A program made the position numbers and the translations under genes. The notes under the pieces were generated by a model. The model had not been told where the DNA came from. It was given only the letters and a program-made list of their open reading frames with translations, and did not search any database. Source: Medicago truncatula (lineage: Eukaryota; Streptophyta; Magnoliopsida; Fabales; Fabaceae). From it: a DNA stretch of 64,000 bases. Where the stretch lies: contig NC_053048.1 of the NCBI RefSeq assembly GCF_003473485.1, positions 50,775,755 through 50,839,754 of the forward strand, in the 5' to 3' direction. This document shows, piece by piece, positions 33,301 through 46,900 of the stretch (positions within the stretch are counted from its first letter, which is position 1; the number at the start of each line of letters is the position of its first letter).

Positions 33301-36300
33301 GGACAGTAGAAAAACGCATTCATGCCCCAAGAAGTAAGAAACTAATCCAAAGTACATATTACAGAACACCCAATATATTTTGCCAAAACACACTTGAATA
33401 GAGTGTTTGTAAAACAGGGAAAGCACACTTCAGTTATTGGAGAAACAGTGTAACTCCCCATAGCAATAATAAAAGATGTGTCATTTATAAGGAGTGAAAT
33501 ACTGCACCAAGACAGGTATTGGTCTGTCTTTGCAAGTAATGAAGGATATGGCAACATTTTCGAAAGAGTTTGGCTCATTATAATATATTTTGAATAAAGT
33601 GTCCTTAAGTCTTTTTCTTGGCAACAATTTCAGGATTACATACAAAGTGACTGTCTCTGGCATGATTCCCAGTACTGCACAATAAAAAAGTCGAGGAACA
33701 ATCACCTTCGGTGTATAAATCACATAAAAAAACAAAATTAAGCTGAGAGAATTGAAAAACAACATTTTCTTCATTTGACACATTTCAATGTGTATAATAG
33801 CATGTAGAATAAATACAATAAATGTCAATTGACATGATTTGCTGCTAATTCAAATCCTAATCTATGATTTTAATCCTAATAATAAATATATGGATTTGAT
33901 TCATTGATTCCAACAGAGATTTTTAAGAAATTCATGAACCAGAAACATGCTCCGGCGCAACTCACAATCGCACAGCGCATAATAAATTTCACGTCTAATA
34001 AATAATTAGTCGTATCTGCCTCTGTAGCAAAGCTGTCACTTGCAGTTTAATTTACATTCCTGTGCCGATTGAGTAGAGTACACAGCAGCATTTGCATTCT
34101 GCAACTGCTTTTTTCAAATCAAATTTCTAAAAAGAAATGGTAACATTAAATGCAAATTAATAACTAATGTTCCAGGAAACTTAAGAATATACCTTTCGGA
34201 TGCTCACAGCTATCTCAGCCATGAAATAAGCACAGCTTAGTCTCAAATTGCATTCCGTACTTGCATTGTTTGGTGCTGGTGACCAATAACATAACATGGT
34301 TAGAATTTTGTTTTCATGAATAAAAATAATAATAATAATTATTATTATTATAATAATAAACTAATTGCTTTAAGCATGCCAATAGCAACATAGGCTTTAA
34401 AAAACTGAAGAGCAGCCAATATAGATATTACTCCCTATAAAGCATAACCACTTTCAACTAAGGTACAAACTGCACAATCCCCTCCAAATATAAAAAGTCG
34501 CGGCACTCAAGCTGTGAAAAAAGCGAGCAACATATGCAAACTACAAAATTTTCCATGTATTTCCCAATGAAACTGTATTATAAAACCAGTAACCAGGAAG
34601 ACCATTCCGTATAGTATGAATGGAAAAATATTTAACAAACTGGTTTGATATTTTTCCTAGACAACCAGAAGTTCATCCATGAAAAATTTCCTTCAACTTA
34701 AGCGGTACTTTCACATCACATAATACACCTGAGGAACTCCTCCATTTCAACCACCTAGCTTAGATTTGATGGTTTACATCTCCTATTTCTTCGTCATTTT
34801 GTACTATAGACCCAAGATATTTAAAATGTGTAACTAGTGGTATGATATGATCTCTAACTTTCACCTCTACACTCGAAACGCTTCGCCTCTTGCTAAATTT
34901 ACATTCCGTATACTCTGTCTTGCTTCTACTCAAGCAAAAACCATATGTTTCTGAGGCTTGTCTCCAACCTCCCATTTAATTCTTCCTTTGACTCTCCAAG
35001 TAGGACTATATCATTTGCAAAAAAGCATACATCTTGGTGCTCGCTCTTGGATGTGTTTTGTAAGTACATCCAACACTAAGGTGAAAAGATAAGGGCTTAG
35101 TGTTCAACCTTGGTGCAATCTTATTGTTATGGTCTTATGTGTCTCCTCCTTGTGTCCTCACTAGTTGAGACCCCTTCATACATATCCTTGATAGCTCAAA
35201 TATAGGCCACCCTAACACCTTTCTTCTCTAGAGCTTTCCACAAAATCACTCTAGGCACTCTATCATATGCCTCCTCCAAAATATGTCACTTTGGCAAATT
35301 GCACACGGATTAAGAAAGGTGGTTAGTGTTGTACGGGAAAGAGAAATTATGAGTTAGTTCACAAAATTACCCTTTATTAATGGTATAGAAATGGGAAATT
35401 AGAAAAATTCAAAAGAGAGAGTAATAAATAGTAAGAGGTATAATAGTGAAATCAACGTCAATGTCATTGATACTGTAAAAGGACATTTAAAATGAATTTT
35501 TTTGGCTAGAATGATATATATTGTGGGGATGAAAATGTCAATTAGGAAAGATGTTCCCTTAAATATTTTTTAGTTAATTGTTTTGGGTTAATATATATAG
35601 TTTTGAGCTAGATGTTATTCTTACTTGTGATTTATATCTTTTATACAATCAAGTCATATTTATTTAACATAGTTTTTCAATATATTTAAAAAAAAAATTA
35701 TATTCGTGTACCCGTACCAAAGTTTTTTGGGAAATCTCCACCCGTACTCGTACCCGGTACCATGCCCGTATCCGTGCAACATGGGTTACAGCAGTTTTGT
35801 TACTAACAGTTATGGCAGTTACTAGTGCCTCTATAAACGGCAGAGATGGAGTCATTTGTAACATATTAACATTTCTCAGTCAGGTGATGAAATTCACTCT
35901 TCTCTCTCTTTCTCTGAAATTCAACAAGGCTTACCTTCCAAATGATCTGAACATAAAACAGCTATGCTTCCTTTACGATCTGAAACAATAGCCGTGTTAT
36001 CATCCATGAGAATGCAATCAGCAACCAACCTCTGTGATGGGTCACCGTAGAGTTGCTCCAACTTTCTTGCCTCCTAACATAGAAGATACAAATTAAACAA
36101 CTTCAGCATTGGAATTTCATATAAACAATAACAAAGTATCAATACAGAGGACCGTGATCATGATGTGTCAAGCATAAACATCATAAAATGATTTCCATGC
36201 CAAAGGAAATAAACATGTAGCCAACCCCATGAGAGAAAAAGCATAGTGTTGTTGCACAAAAGGAGATGAAGAGAGGGGCATGGGGCACAAAATATATGGA

Positions 36301-39300
36301 ACTTTATTTCAAGGAAATGAATGCAAAGGACAGTTTCTTAAGTTAGCCTCAATAATTAATGACAGGAAATAAGCAAATAAGAATACACTACAGAATTGCT
36401 CTCCAATGTTTACGCATGCCTTTTTTTAATTATCAGTTAAAATTTGAATAATACAACAGAGGGTCATCACCACTCACCTCATGGTAAGAAAAGAAAAGGA
36501 TACCATCACGATTATCTCCAACTGCAATTCTACTAAAATATGCAGTCAAAGATCTTATCGAGTAGCGCGTCCTTCCCACAGCATACTTTCTCACTCTTTG
36601 TGGAGTGTCGTTTGGGAAACCACAGACATAGAACTGTAAGAAAATAATTGAATGAGATGACTATAGCCAAATGAAGATACGAAACTTTCTTATGTGGAGA
36701 GAGAAAATTGAGAAAGGAAGGGATTGTGAGGAAGTAAAATGAATGAGAAACATGTAAGAGTTTTGCAACATACAGCATTGGCAGCAGATGCCAAAAAATA
36801 GCGATCAAGATAAGGACAGATCGCTTGTACAATTCCCTGCCATGTAGTTGCAGAAGCCAATCGGAACTGCCAAATTTCATTTTCATCAAGTTTGATGCCA
36901 TCAAAGCTATTATCATCAGGGCTGCTGGCAAGGCTACTGCTTGATAGGCATAGCTGTTCAGGAACGTGACCAACAATTTCATTGAATGGTGAAGTTCTTT
37001 GAGAGGATGACCCTGCCTTCGAACAGAAGGTCATTGAACCACTGTCTGAATTTTGCACATGATCAATGCAGAGAACAAGCAGACGACCCTTGGCACTGCC
37101 AAAGAAGCATTCTATTAGAATATGGTAATCAGTGTGAAATGTATAAATTACCAAAATCTTAACTATGGAAGACTATACGAACATATTGATTTGTTTTGCC
37201 ATCATATATGAAGTAAAGGATTGTCGAAGTAAATGAAAAAATATATATGTTTGCTACTATGAAGATTTTATATAATTTTGGAAACTTCACTTCAGGCACT
37301 TTATGCTAGTTATTATGGGAAAATAAATATTCAATATTTCTCTCAATAAAATAGTCTGTTAGAGAGAGTGTTGAAAAGAGAGTGTTCTTAGCACTCCTCA
37401 TTAATAAATTAATTGTTGACAAAAAATAGTTCGGAATGAAAATTTTCTCAAACAATGACAGTTGTAATAATGTAACAAATAAGCCCAACATGCTATATAC
37501 TATACCACATTATATTAATTCTCAGTACCCTTTGGTTTGAATCTGTCAGAAAAGGAGAATGCCTATTGAAAAGTATACACTGCCCTTTCCAAGAAAATGT
37601 ACGAGACTTTCAAGAGAAAAGGAAAAAAACAGTTTTGAATTTGAGACCCTGTGTTGGCAGGTGAAAGCCATGTGCCGACGCTGGTGGTTACTGATTTCTA
37701 TAGGAAACTTACCTTGGGAATTGAGTGTCTTTTTTCTTTAGCATACAAATAATGCATTATTGCATGCTTGTGGGTATCAAAGCAGTCTATAATGCATGAG
37801 TCAAACTCTTCTTTTAGTGAGTAAATGCATATACGGTGATGGGTTCTCGCTATCGGAATTCTCAATTTTTTTCATTTGCAACATCTCAACCATCAAACTC
37901 GATCTCCTTTTTTCTTTATAAGTTTTTCTCTCTCATGTTTGATGGCTTAAATGCTTCAATTGAGAAAAGTTGAGAATTTCAATGGAGAGAATCCACTCCC
38001 ATGCATATACACTTCTTTAAAAGGAACTTGCAAGAAATCATACGCAACTCGTAAAAGAGGAGCAACCAGCAAAGTGATAATAAAAGGGAAAGCAACTCCC
38101 ATCATTTAGCATTTGATATACAAGGGAAGTTAAAAGACCACAAAAGCTTGATTCCATACCTCTCAGCTTCACCACTGGGGATTGCGGGTGGACCAGAATA
38201 CAGACTAGTTCCAACCACAAGCACCTGCTCACTTCCAACCCTAATTAATTCCATGGATGTTGCTGTTTCTCCAAGTTCTAGTCTAAAAGACGATAGTACT
38301 GACCCGCTTAGGGGATCCACACAACATATGTCAGACAAACATGTACCAATACTCAGTTCGGTCCTCATCACAAGTAACATCTGACTTTCGTTGTGATACA
38401 GGACCTTCCGTGGAGTGCCCTTTAAATGAAACTTTCTCATATTAAGTCTCTTGCTGTAGACCATCTCCACCTAAAGCATCAAAGTGACAAATATAGGTAA
38501 GTCAAGATAGCAACACATACAAGAATCGCATACAGCATAAAATCAGGAATGAAAACAGTGGTTGTTTCGTGGTGGGGAAGAAAGTTTGAGTGGATATAAA
38601 TCAGTGTTATTACCAAAAATTTATATGTTTCTTGAGTAATGACTGCAACAAGACCCTCCAACAAAATTATATAATGCCCAGCATCTCATAATTAAACAAT
38701 TGACAGTAATCACAATGGGACTTTTAATATGCATTTAAATCGGCAGTATAAAAGCATCTTCAACGCACTATAAGTCAAAAGAGAAAGAACAACCAAAGAA
38801 ATAGTGGAATAGAGCAATGTGACAGCAATGATACTGTAATATGATTTTCTTACCAGATGCAAACTGTTTTCAGCAACAAATAATATTCCTTTTGGACAGT
38901 CAATAGAGCAAACAGGAGTTGCATGTGAAGATGGTTGAAATGAGATAGAAGTATAGGAAATGCTGTGTCTTGCACTGTGCAACAACCAAGGCCTATCACT
39001 TAGTGCAATTATATCAGCATCAAGTGTGTCATCCAGGGGAACCAAGAAAACTGGAGTGATGCCAATGCGACGAATGGCAATCAATTGAAGCATGCAAGGA
39101 AGGTTCACGTTGATAGCCATGGTCGTAGAATTTACCAAATTTATAGAAGATAAAGCAGTGTCCACCACATTTATTGATGATGAATGAGACGGTTCGGTTG
39201 GCCACTCAAAGCGAAGGAGCATTCCATTCCGCAATCCGGCAAGAACATAATATTTATCAACAAACACGAGTCGTACATCTTGAGGTATGCAAAAACTTTT

Positions 39301-41878
39301 AGCAGTCCCCGCTGTACTTTTTAATGAAATTGTTCCACAAGCAACTACCGTGACTCCACCATTCGGATCAAAAGACCAAATCTCTACAGAAGGCCTATGG
39401 GTGCCAATAACAAATGTTTTATTGATGTCCACTCCACTTACAGTAGAAGCCATGGAGCTATTATTTTCTGAAATGGATGAATTTGACCGTTTTTTTCCGT
39501 ACTTTGTTCTAGGGATGGAAATGCATGATACTTCGTTCTGCAGTTCCAAATGTTGCATTTCATAAATTTCATATTGATAAGCCGATAGCATTCTAACCCC
39601 AAGGATAAACAAAAAACATGGGTTGGAGGTTGACACAACGATGAAATTATGCCCAACTGCCCCCAGACTAATATTCAGATTGTCTGGGTACCAAGATGTG
39701 CAAATAGGAGAGGACAAAGGGATGCCTTCAGAATGACCATCCTTAGTAGGCAAACAAAGCTTAACAGCAGATTGATAGATCTGAACAAGCAAACCATCAC
39801 TCACAAGGCCACATGCCAAAGTACATACATTAGGTTGGAAACCAACAGAATCAGTCACGTCAGTAAAACTTAAGCCAACTGACAATATTCTAGTCTCCCC
39901 AAGAAATGATAGAACTAGAAAAGAATGATATTGATCTGAAATTTTCATTCGAACGGTCCAAGTACCAGCTACCCCTTCATAAGTAGAAGGGGTTCTAAGT
40001 AGCTTTTCTACATTGATACCACTTTGAATAACCCTTAATGACCCCTCAGGTGTCACACCACAGCAAGCAAACATTTGGTCATGCTTCTCATCATGATAAT
40101 CCCCAGATGTCACATCAAAGATTGGTGCAATGTTTTGAATAAGATTTGTAAAGCATAGCCTTCCATCTTTCAATTTCAGGACCACGCTGTCCCCCATTTC
40201 TACAATTGATGCTAGATATCCCTCCTTAACCCACAAAAGTTCTTTACAAGGTAGACCTTTATAGAGACACTCCGAGAGACTCAATTTAGGGCCATCGGAG
40301 TCAAAATAAACTTCAATCATAAAAAATTCTCCAGTGTCTACACAAAAGATCATCCTAGGAACTTCATAATTTTCAGGTTCCCAACTCCAAGAGCATATGT
40401 ACTTCGGACCAGAATTAGTACCACCACTGTCACTGTCTATGCACATAGGATCATAATCACTAAGCTGCAACAAAGCACAGGCGGCAACACTAAAGCCTTC
40501 ATCATCAAGATCGTGTAATTTACAAGAGTCGTCCACATAAGTCTGCTCTTCAATTGCATTGGGTAAAATGTTCAAGCAAGTCTTGTACACACATAATGGA
40601 TTGTGAGGATCTCTAAGATCCATTAACAGAACATCACCAGCCCTGAATAGAAACGCAAGTCCCGGAGAGTTAGGAACTTCAACAATGTTATGTGCTAGAG
40701 GTCCAGCTTCAACATACTGAGAAATGACAGAGACTATATGTGCTTTAACATTCCATTCCAATAAGAGCAATTCATTTAGAAGAGCTCCCCTCCTGTAGGG
40801 CAAAGAAAATGTATTCTTTTCCGTAAGCATGTGGTATGACAAATACAACAGAGAGATAAACTAATTTCATTTATAGAGCAATTTTCAAGACTTGGAATAA
40901 ACTCTTGACAATGGCCAAACAAATCAATCACCACACCTATTTAGAATAATAGCTAATACAGGATTCTGCCCCTTGATTGGTTGTCGGGAATCTACTGAAA
41001 TAAAGCACATACTCCAAATAGTACCACTAATACTGGTTTTCTGCATGGTTCTGGAAGTACTTGCAGTCTCTTCACTTTCAGAGGGATATATTATTCTCTG
41101 GAATTTAGCAGAAACCATCACATAAGTATATTTCGTCAGGCAAAGGAATGAATTTATCGAAAGAGAAAAAAATTAGAAAATACAAAAAATAGAATTGTAA
41201 ATAGTTACACTTCTACGGGTATAGGGCATCGTAAAAAATACAAAACATTAGATCTTTCCAATCTTTTTGAAGTTCACAAAAAATCATTAGTTTAACCATA
41301 AAGATAACCAGACAAATTTGCCCTATATTTATGCCCAGTTTGCCTATCAGATCACCTATGCTACCAGAAAACTGTGCTATACATGAATTTTTTCCAACAC
41401 AAACACCAATGTGTGGCTTTTCTAAAATACAGGATGGTACATTAGTTTTGGACCTCATCAATGATATCACTCCCAGTCATTGACGTTGACATAGAAAACA
41501 GAGCCAGCCGATCTTCATATGCACTTGCAGCTATAAAACAACCACTGCAGAAAGAGAGCAAGAGGAGTTAGTATTTAGTAATATTCACAGAACTTAAGCA
41601 TTATGTTTTAACTCTTTGTCCAATTTAACATTATTTGATTTGATGTCAAACCATCGTGACTCTTCAACAGTTCAACTAACAGCTCCGGCTTTTAGAAAAG
41701 CTGGATATTGACATGGCATATGGGCCACTTCATTAACCTAGTAGTCTATCCAAGATCCGTTGGGTCACCTATTATTTGGTCACTCGGGTCATGCTTCAAC
41801 ATGTCTAGTCTTTAGCGTGATGAGCGTGTTCACATTAGATGTGATATGACATGAAAATGTGATATTACCAATGAGCAT

Positions 41879-41921
<43 letters not shown>

Positions 41922-44052
41922 CCAATAACATACAAAGATTCAACTCTCTTGCACTTAAATGTGGTTTTAAAATTTCAAGTAGATTTTAAATGCATTGGAG
42001 GTTGTGTCCATTTAATATGAACGTTAGTCCTCATCACGGTCCACACCAATACAATCTGACCCTGAGCAGCCGGCAACCACAAGGGATCGTTGTTTGTAGA
42101 CATCGGGATATCTTATCATCCCTATGACTTGTTTATTATCGGTCAAAGTAACACTCCATGCTGCAAAGGCCGGGAGTTTCCCAAGCATGGTTTGGGGGAT
42201 AATACATCATTGCCAGATAAAATATTGGAGAAAAAAGGGAACAAATTCAGGGGATGACCATAGACAAATTTCTGGGGCTACACTGTTATTTGCAATATAT
42301 AAAGCAACTAATACAAGTTTGCAGAATGGCAGAAAGACACAAAGCTAAGGACAAAAAGAAAGATAATATATATGCCTTCCAATAAAATTTCCGACTAGAA
42401 AAGAGAGCACCTGGAATCAACTGCCAACATTCGTCCCGGAAGATCCCTTATGTTTCCAGGATTAGATAGTTGAACATGTGTTATAGGAAAAAACCTACAA
42501 CAATGCATAACAAAAAATGAGAAAGCTTAATAGGGATATAGAGCTTCATTGTTTTCCAAAAAAAATGTAGTTCATGACTTTTGTAATAATAGTTTTTCAT
42601 ACTATAATGATACGCTAATGAGCCAATCTGAAAATACACCCAAAATAATATGCAGTAACAATCCAACCAAAAAGAGAAGACGGTGAAAGAAGTGGACCTG
42701 TTCATTTCATTGCAAAATGTGAGCAATGACAGCTTTCCGGAATCCGATAAAGCAACCAAGAGGTCTTTACCTTGAGTCTACCAAACAGAGGGGGGAGAAA
42801 GGGAACTCAATAAATCCAATCTTGTCAAATATCAAAAACAACTAATTTCATTCAAAACAACTAATATTTTATAAGGAAATGTGAACTCTGTTGACCAAGG
42901 ACTGTCTGATTGATGAAAATATTTTGTTTGAATAAAACGAAGCATAAGATCGACGCACAAGATCTGCTATAAATTAAGTTTGTGTCCAACAAGAAAAACT
43001 ACACACACAGAGTTGACGAATCTCTGCAATCGAAATTCATTTACATTATACAATTATTGTGCTACAAATGTCTTATTTTTCTTTCTTTGCTTTTTTCATG
43101 TGTCTTGTCCATTACTCCGTTCATTATAGGATCGATGTCCTTCCATTAACTCCTCCACATCTAACCAAAATATAACTTATATTGATCTATCTATATTCTT
43201 ATTCTAATAAAAGTCTTTTGCTAATTAATCATCAGTCATAAATGCTAAAATTTCACATGTTTTGAATGAAGGTTTGAGACTACAATTTGGGCTGCAATAT
43301 CACAATTTCGTATCGACGAAGCACAATGTTGTTAAATAGCATCTATATACCGTTATATCATGGTGGAATTAGGACAAACCATTGTTGTTTCGTTATACGC
43401 TGTTCAATACAAAATGTTGCCAAATAGCTCTGGTGGCGCTAGAGCACTATTGCATGGCGGACTTCAAAAAATCCATTATTTTCCTTTATAATTGAAAACA
43501 TAGGCGAAACAGCATATATATTGAAAAACCTCACCCTACTAATGGCGACCCAGAAAATATAAATCAATCAAATTTACTAATTGCCATCACACACACACGC
43601 GCGCACCTGTGGACGACGGGTGCAAAATTTGTCATTCCATGGCAATACAGCAAGATCTTTAATGATACCAAAAACAGGCTGATCACAAACGGTTTGTACA
43701 TTCCCCTCCTCATCAATCACCACCAACTCTATAGATGTCTCCTGAAATCATCACAAACCAATAACAGTAAAAATTACATAACCAATTCAATTAAATTACA
43801 CTAAGCATTTATTAATAGGGTTTAGGTTCCAAAATTGCAAAGCTAACTGAATAAAAGTGCGAAAGGGGAATAGAGAAAAACCTTGCCGAAAACGACGTCG
43901 TTTGAGGAAGGAGAACGAAGGTGAGCGTAGAGGACCTGAAGAATGGCGCTTGCTCTGACAACGCACTTGGAGAGATAATAACGCGAAGTAGAGGATGATG
44001 AAGAAGATGGACTTGACTTGGCGGAAGAGCATTCTTGTTCGGAAACCGCCAT
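30398..44052 (-). CDS. CPSF-A/DDB1-family beta-propeller protein
   Basis: Fifteen exons in coding order: 43882-44052, 43607-43741, 42698-42777, 42411-42494, 41454-41544, 40937-41097, 38854-40792, 38160-38470, 36774-37095, 36478-36633, 35935-36073, 34193-34275, 33059-33198, 31123-31231, 30398-30589. All junctions are GT-AG and the sum is 4113 nt, 1370 aa plus stop. A Ser-rich N-terminus precedes an MMS1/DDB1-like N-terminal propeller region. The C-terminal third is the CPSF_A domain (roughly 890-1340), with VVGTSLYSGPPAIP, SAKGRLLVLCID, IVSDRKGSIAVL, GSIMIFIPLSREEYELLEAV and a closing FSVNQVVQLLERV. It matches the third plant member of this family (besides DDB1, CPSF160 and SF3B3), annotated only as a CPSF A subunit protein and without a settled role. 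Exon 7 alone encodes 646 residues. Confidence 0.93.
32283..32764. mobile_element. MITE in intron 13 of the CPSF-A-like gene
   Basis: The left end is TAAGAGTGTTTGGATGAGG and the right, inverted, TAAGAGTGTGTTTGGATGAGG. The inside is AT-rich with runs of the AAATTTTTGGACCCCTCAAA type. No clean target duplication could be fixed, so the superfamily is uncertain (hAT or Harbinger). Confidence 0.65.
34740..35290 (-). pseudogene. RTE-type LINE reverse transcriptase remnant in intron 11
   Basis: Read on the minus strand in several frames: EEAYDRVPRVILWKALEKKG (35280-35190), then SPYLFTLVLDVLTKHIQERA, FFANDIVLLGESKEELNGR (about 35000) and EVKVRDHIIPLVTHFKYLGS (34870-34800). These are consecutive motifs of the plant RTE-type reverse transcriptase. 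The catalytic FADD is FAND, and frameshifts and stops occur, so it is dead. It sits in the sense orientation of the host gene, between exons 11 and 12. Confidence 0.85.
41885..41917. repeat. (AT)n microsatellite
   Basis: About 16 uninterrupted AT repeats in intron 4 of the CPSF-A-like gene. A run of this kind is expected to vary in length between accessions. Confidence 0.95.
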
Positions 44053-44171
44053 TAATTCACGATTTGAAGGTTCTAGCGTTCGCGATTAATACGATTGGTA
44101 ATTTGTTGAGAAAATTGAGAAGGAATAAGAGGTTTGGAATAGCGAGGGTTCATTGAGAGTAGAGAATGGTG

Positions 44172-44197
44172 TGATGATGATGATGATGATGATGATG
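44172..44197. repeat. (GAT)n microsatellite in the CPSF-A-like gene leader
   Basis: Eight GAT units lie about 120 bp upstream of the start codon of the minus-strand gene, in the expected 5' UTR or core promoter. Confidence 0.9.
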
Positions 44198-44892
44198 CAT
44201 AGTGTATTCAACTTGGAAGCAGAGCGGTAGAAGGAAAAAATGTAGAAAACACACGACACAGGTTTATGTGTTGATTGAATTGATGCGTAACTTTCTCTTG
44301 ATTTTATTTTCTCTACTTTTCCATGGAATAAAATAAAATAAAATATAGATAAATTGTTAAACCAAAATTTTTAATATGTTACTCAACTTTATTGAAACAT
44401 GAATCATAGGGAGAACCTGAGTTATTGGTCGAAATATAAACTCCACCACTAAAAAAAGACAGGGTCTTCAAAACAAATTTCTTGGGAGTATCGTTTAACC
44501 AACCTACAAAAAGAAATTATATCTTGAAAATGCAAGGTAAACACTTATTAAAGTTATAAGTCATAATCGTACAATTTTCAATGTAAAAGTTGTTGCTTTT
44601 AGATGCTTAAACAATATTTTTAGGGCACTTGTTAGCATTTTATAAAAAGATACTATTTTGAGATTCTTCGTCGAATCATGTTGTGGGTAATAGAAATCAA
44701 ACATGTGACTTTTTGAGTGGGTCGGCTATCAATCAACTCAATCCACCATCGTTGTCTTTTCATTTTAAATTTATTAGATAGATTAAATTGTGTTTATATA
44801 CTAATTTTTTCCATTTCTTTTTTTATCTATACTAATTCTTTTTACAATGAAAATAATATTTTCTCTACAGAGAAAATAGTATTTTGATTTCA
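44198..44892. other. Promoter region of the CPSF-A-like gene
   Basis: AT-rich upstream DNA of the minus-strand gene running to the LINE. A run AATAAAATAAAATAAAAT lies at about 44326-44343. No clear regulatory motif was identified. Confidence 0.4.
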
Positions 44893-46900
44893 ATGAGATT
44901 CTTGGAGTATATGATGGCGAGAGTGGATGGCATGGATGAAGCCGTGCATTTTCGAATGGAGTATGCTCGTCCTTGTTAATGGTAGTCTGGCGGTTAAGAT
45001 TGATATCCGGAGAGGGTTGAAGCAAGGAGACCCTCTAGCTCTGTTTCTACTCCTTTTGATGGCAGAGAGTTTTAATGGGGTGATAAGCAACGCGATGAGT
45101 CACAATTTGTTCAAGGGGTTTAAAATCAAGAATGAAGGTGGGGGAATCTCACATCTTCAATACATGGACGATGCTTTGAGTATCGGGGAAGCTTCGGTGG
45201 ATAACCTTTAGACGCTTAAGGCATTGTTGAAAGGGATTGAGATGCCTTCGGGTCTCAAAGTCAAGTTCTATAAGAGTTGTTTGCAAGGGATTAATGTATT
45301 TTCAAAATTTATGGGTATGGTGTGCAAGTTTTTGAATTGTATTGAAAGGGTGATGCCGTTAAAGTATTTGGGGTTGTCGGTGGGAGTGAATCCTTTAAAG
45401 CTTGTCACGTGGGAGCCTACATTGGAGCAATTGTCTCAGAAACTTCAATCATGGGGAAATAAGGTATGTGAGTCTTGGGGGTCGTATTGTTCTTCTCAAT
45501 GCGATGATTAATGTGATTCTCGTTTTTTACTTATCCTTTTTTAAAGATGCCAAACAAGGTTTGGAGAAAGATTGTCAAAATTCAACGCGATTTCTTGCGG
45601 GAAGTGTCGATAGGGGGAGGAAGCTTTGTTGGGTAAAGTGGAGGGTAGTTTGTAAACAAAGGATGAAGGGAGGTTTAAGGGCGAGGGATGTTAGATTGGT
45701 AAATTTGAGTTTGTTGGTAAAGTGGAGATGAAGATTGTTACAATGCGATGATGGTTTGTGGAAATAGGTGCTTATTGAGAAGTACGATACTCGGGTGTTT
45801 AATTTGTAGGTGGAAGGTGATGGTGCTTGGCCAAGATTCATCTCCATATGGTGGAAGGATATTGTTTATATGGAGGAGGTGATGCGAAGAGGTGGTTTAA
45901 TGCATAGGTCATTAGGAAGGTGGGGACCGACAACTCAACTTATTTTTGGAAGGACCTGAGGAGAGAGGCAATTCCGCTTAGCAGAAAATACCCGAGACTA
46001 CTCACAATCTACAACAATAAGGAGGCTTTCGTGGAGGGGTGTAGGCGAGTTTTTGGAGATTGGGGGATTGGAATTTTATGTGGCGAAGGCCTCTTCTTGT
46101 TTGGGAGGAAGAACTTTTTATTAGTTTGAAGGAGGATTTAGAGGGGCATAGGTCGGTTAATCATCGAATAGATGGGTTTGGAATTTGGAGGCGGAGAGGA
46201 TTTTTTTCAGTTAAGTCTTGCTATGTGAAGTCGGAGAGGTTATTGGTGGGTGAGGAGGAGTGGAATATTGAATAATTTAGAGTTTTTTAGAGTATTTGCA
46301 AAAGTAAAGCTCCTTTGAAAGTGGTAGCTTTCTCTTGGAAACTTCTTCTAGATCGGATCCCTACTAAAAGAAATCTTGCTATGCGTAATTGTTTACCGTC
46401 GAAAGTGTCTTCTAGGTGTGTTATATGTGGGATTGCGGAAGAATCGGCCTACCATCTTTTCTCACATTGCAACTTTACGACCAAGGTTTGGACATGTGTA
46501 ATGAGATAGTTTGATTTCTCTTTTATTACTCCTCCGAATTTGTCTGTGCATTGGGTTTGTTGGAGTAGTGAAGGGAGAAATAAGAGGATCTGTAAAGGTT
46601 TATGGATTATTTGGCATGCAACTCTTTAGGGTATCTGGCAAGTGAGAAATCATTTGATTCTCCGCTACAAGGAGAAACAAGAGGATGAACTTTTACTGTA
46701 TATTATTGTGCAGTCGTGGCGGTGGAGTTTGTATAGGCTTAATATGCAAACTTGTTTATATTATGAATGAAGTTGGAATCCTCAAGAGTGCCTTTTGAGG
46801 AAGTAGTTGGTTTGTGTCTTTATGCAAACTGGGAGTTTTTTGCTTGCTGTTCTCCTTTTAATGGCCTAAGCTCGCTGTGTGTGTGGCTTTTTGGTTTTGG
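44893..46900 (+). pseudogene. L1-type LINE ORF2 remnant (reverse transcriptase and zinc-binding region)
   Basis: Conserved L1 motifs run in order but across frames and stops: LEYMMARV, PCIFEWSMLVLVNGSLAVKI, IRRGLKQGDPLALFLLLLMA, GGGISHLQYMDDALSIGEAS, then a stop (TAG at 45209), LKALLKGIEMPSGLKVKFYK, MPLKYLGLSVGVNPLKLVTW, GGRIVLLNAMINVILVFYLS and VNLSLLVKWR. A zinc-binding module typical of plant L1 ORF2 follows at 46310-46510, with CLPSKVSSRCVICGIAEESA, YHLFSHCNF and VWTC. The usual FADD box is replaced by YMDD. The element is 5'-truncated and disabled. No poly(A) tail or target duplication could be placed. Confidence 0.88.

Noticed and set aside
38710..38853. Extension of CPSF-A-like exon 7 past LHL into KSYYSIIAVT
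   Set aside because: GTAAG follows CTG at 38854, and exon 8 continues the family sequence in phase.
45500..46500. Open frames 45402-45731 and 46315-46509 as separate genes
   Set aside because: They are pieces of one L1 ORF2 in different frames.
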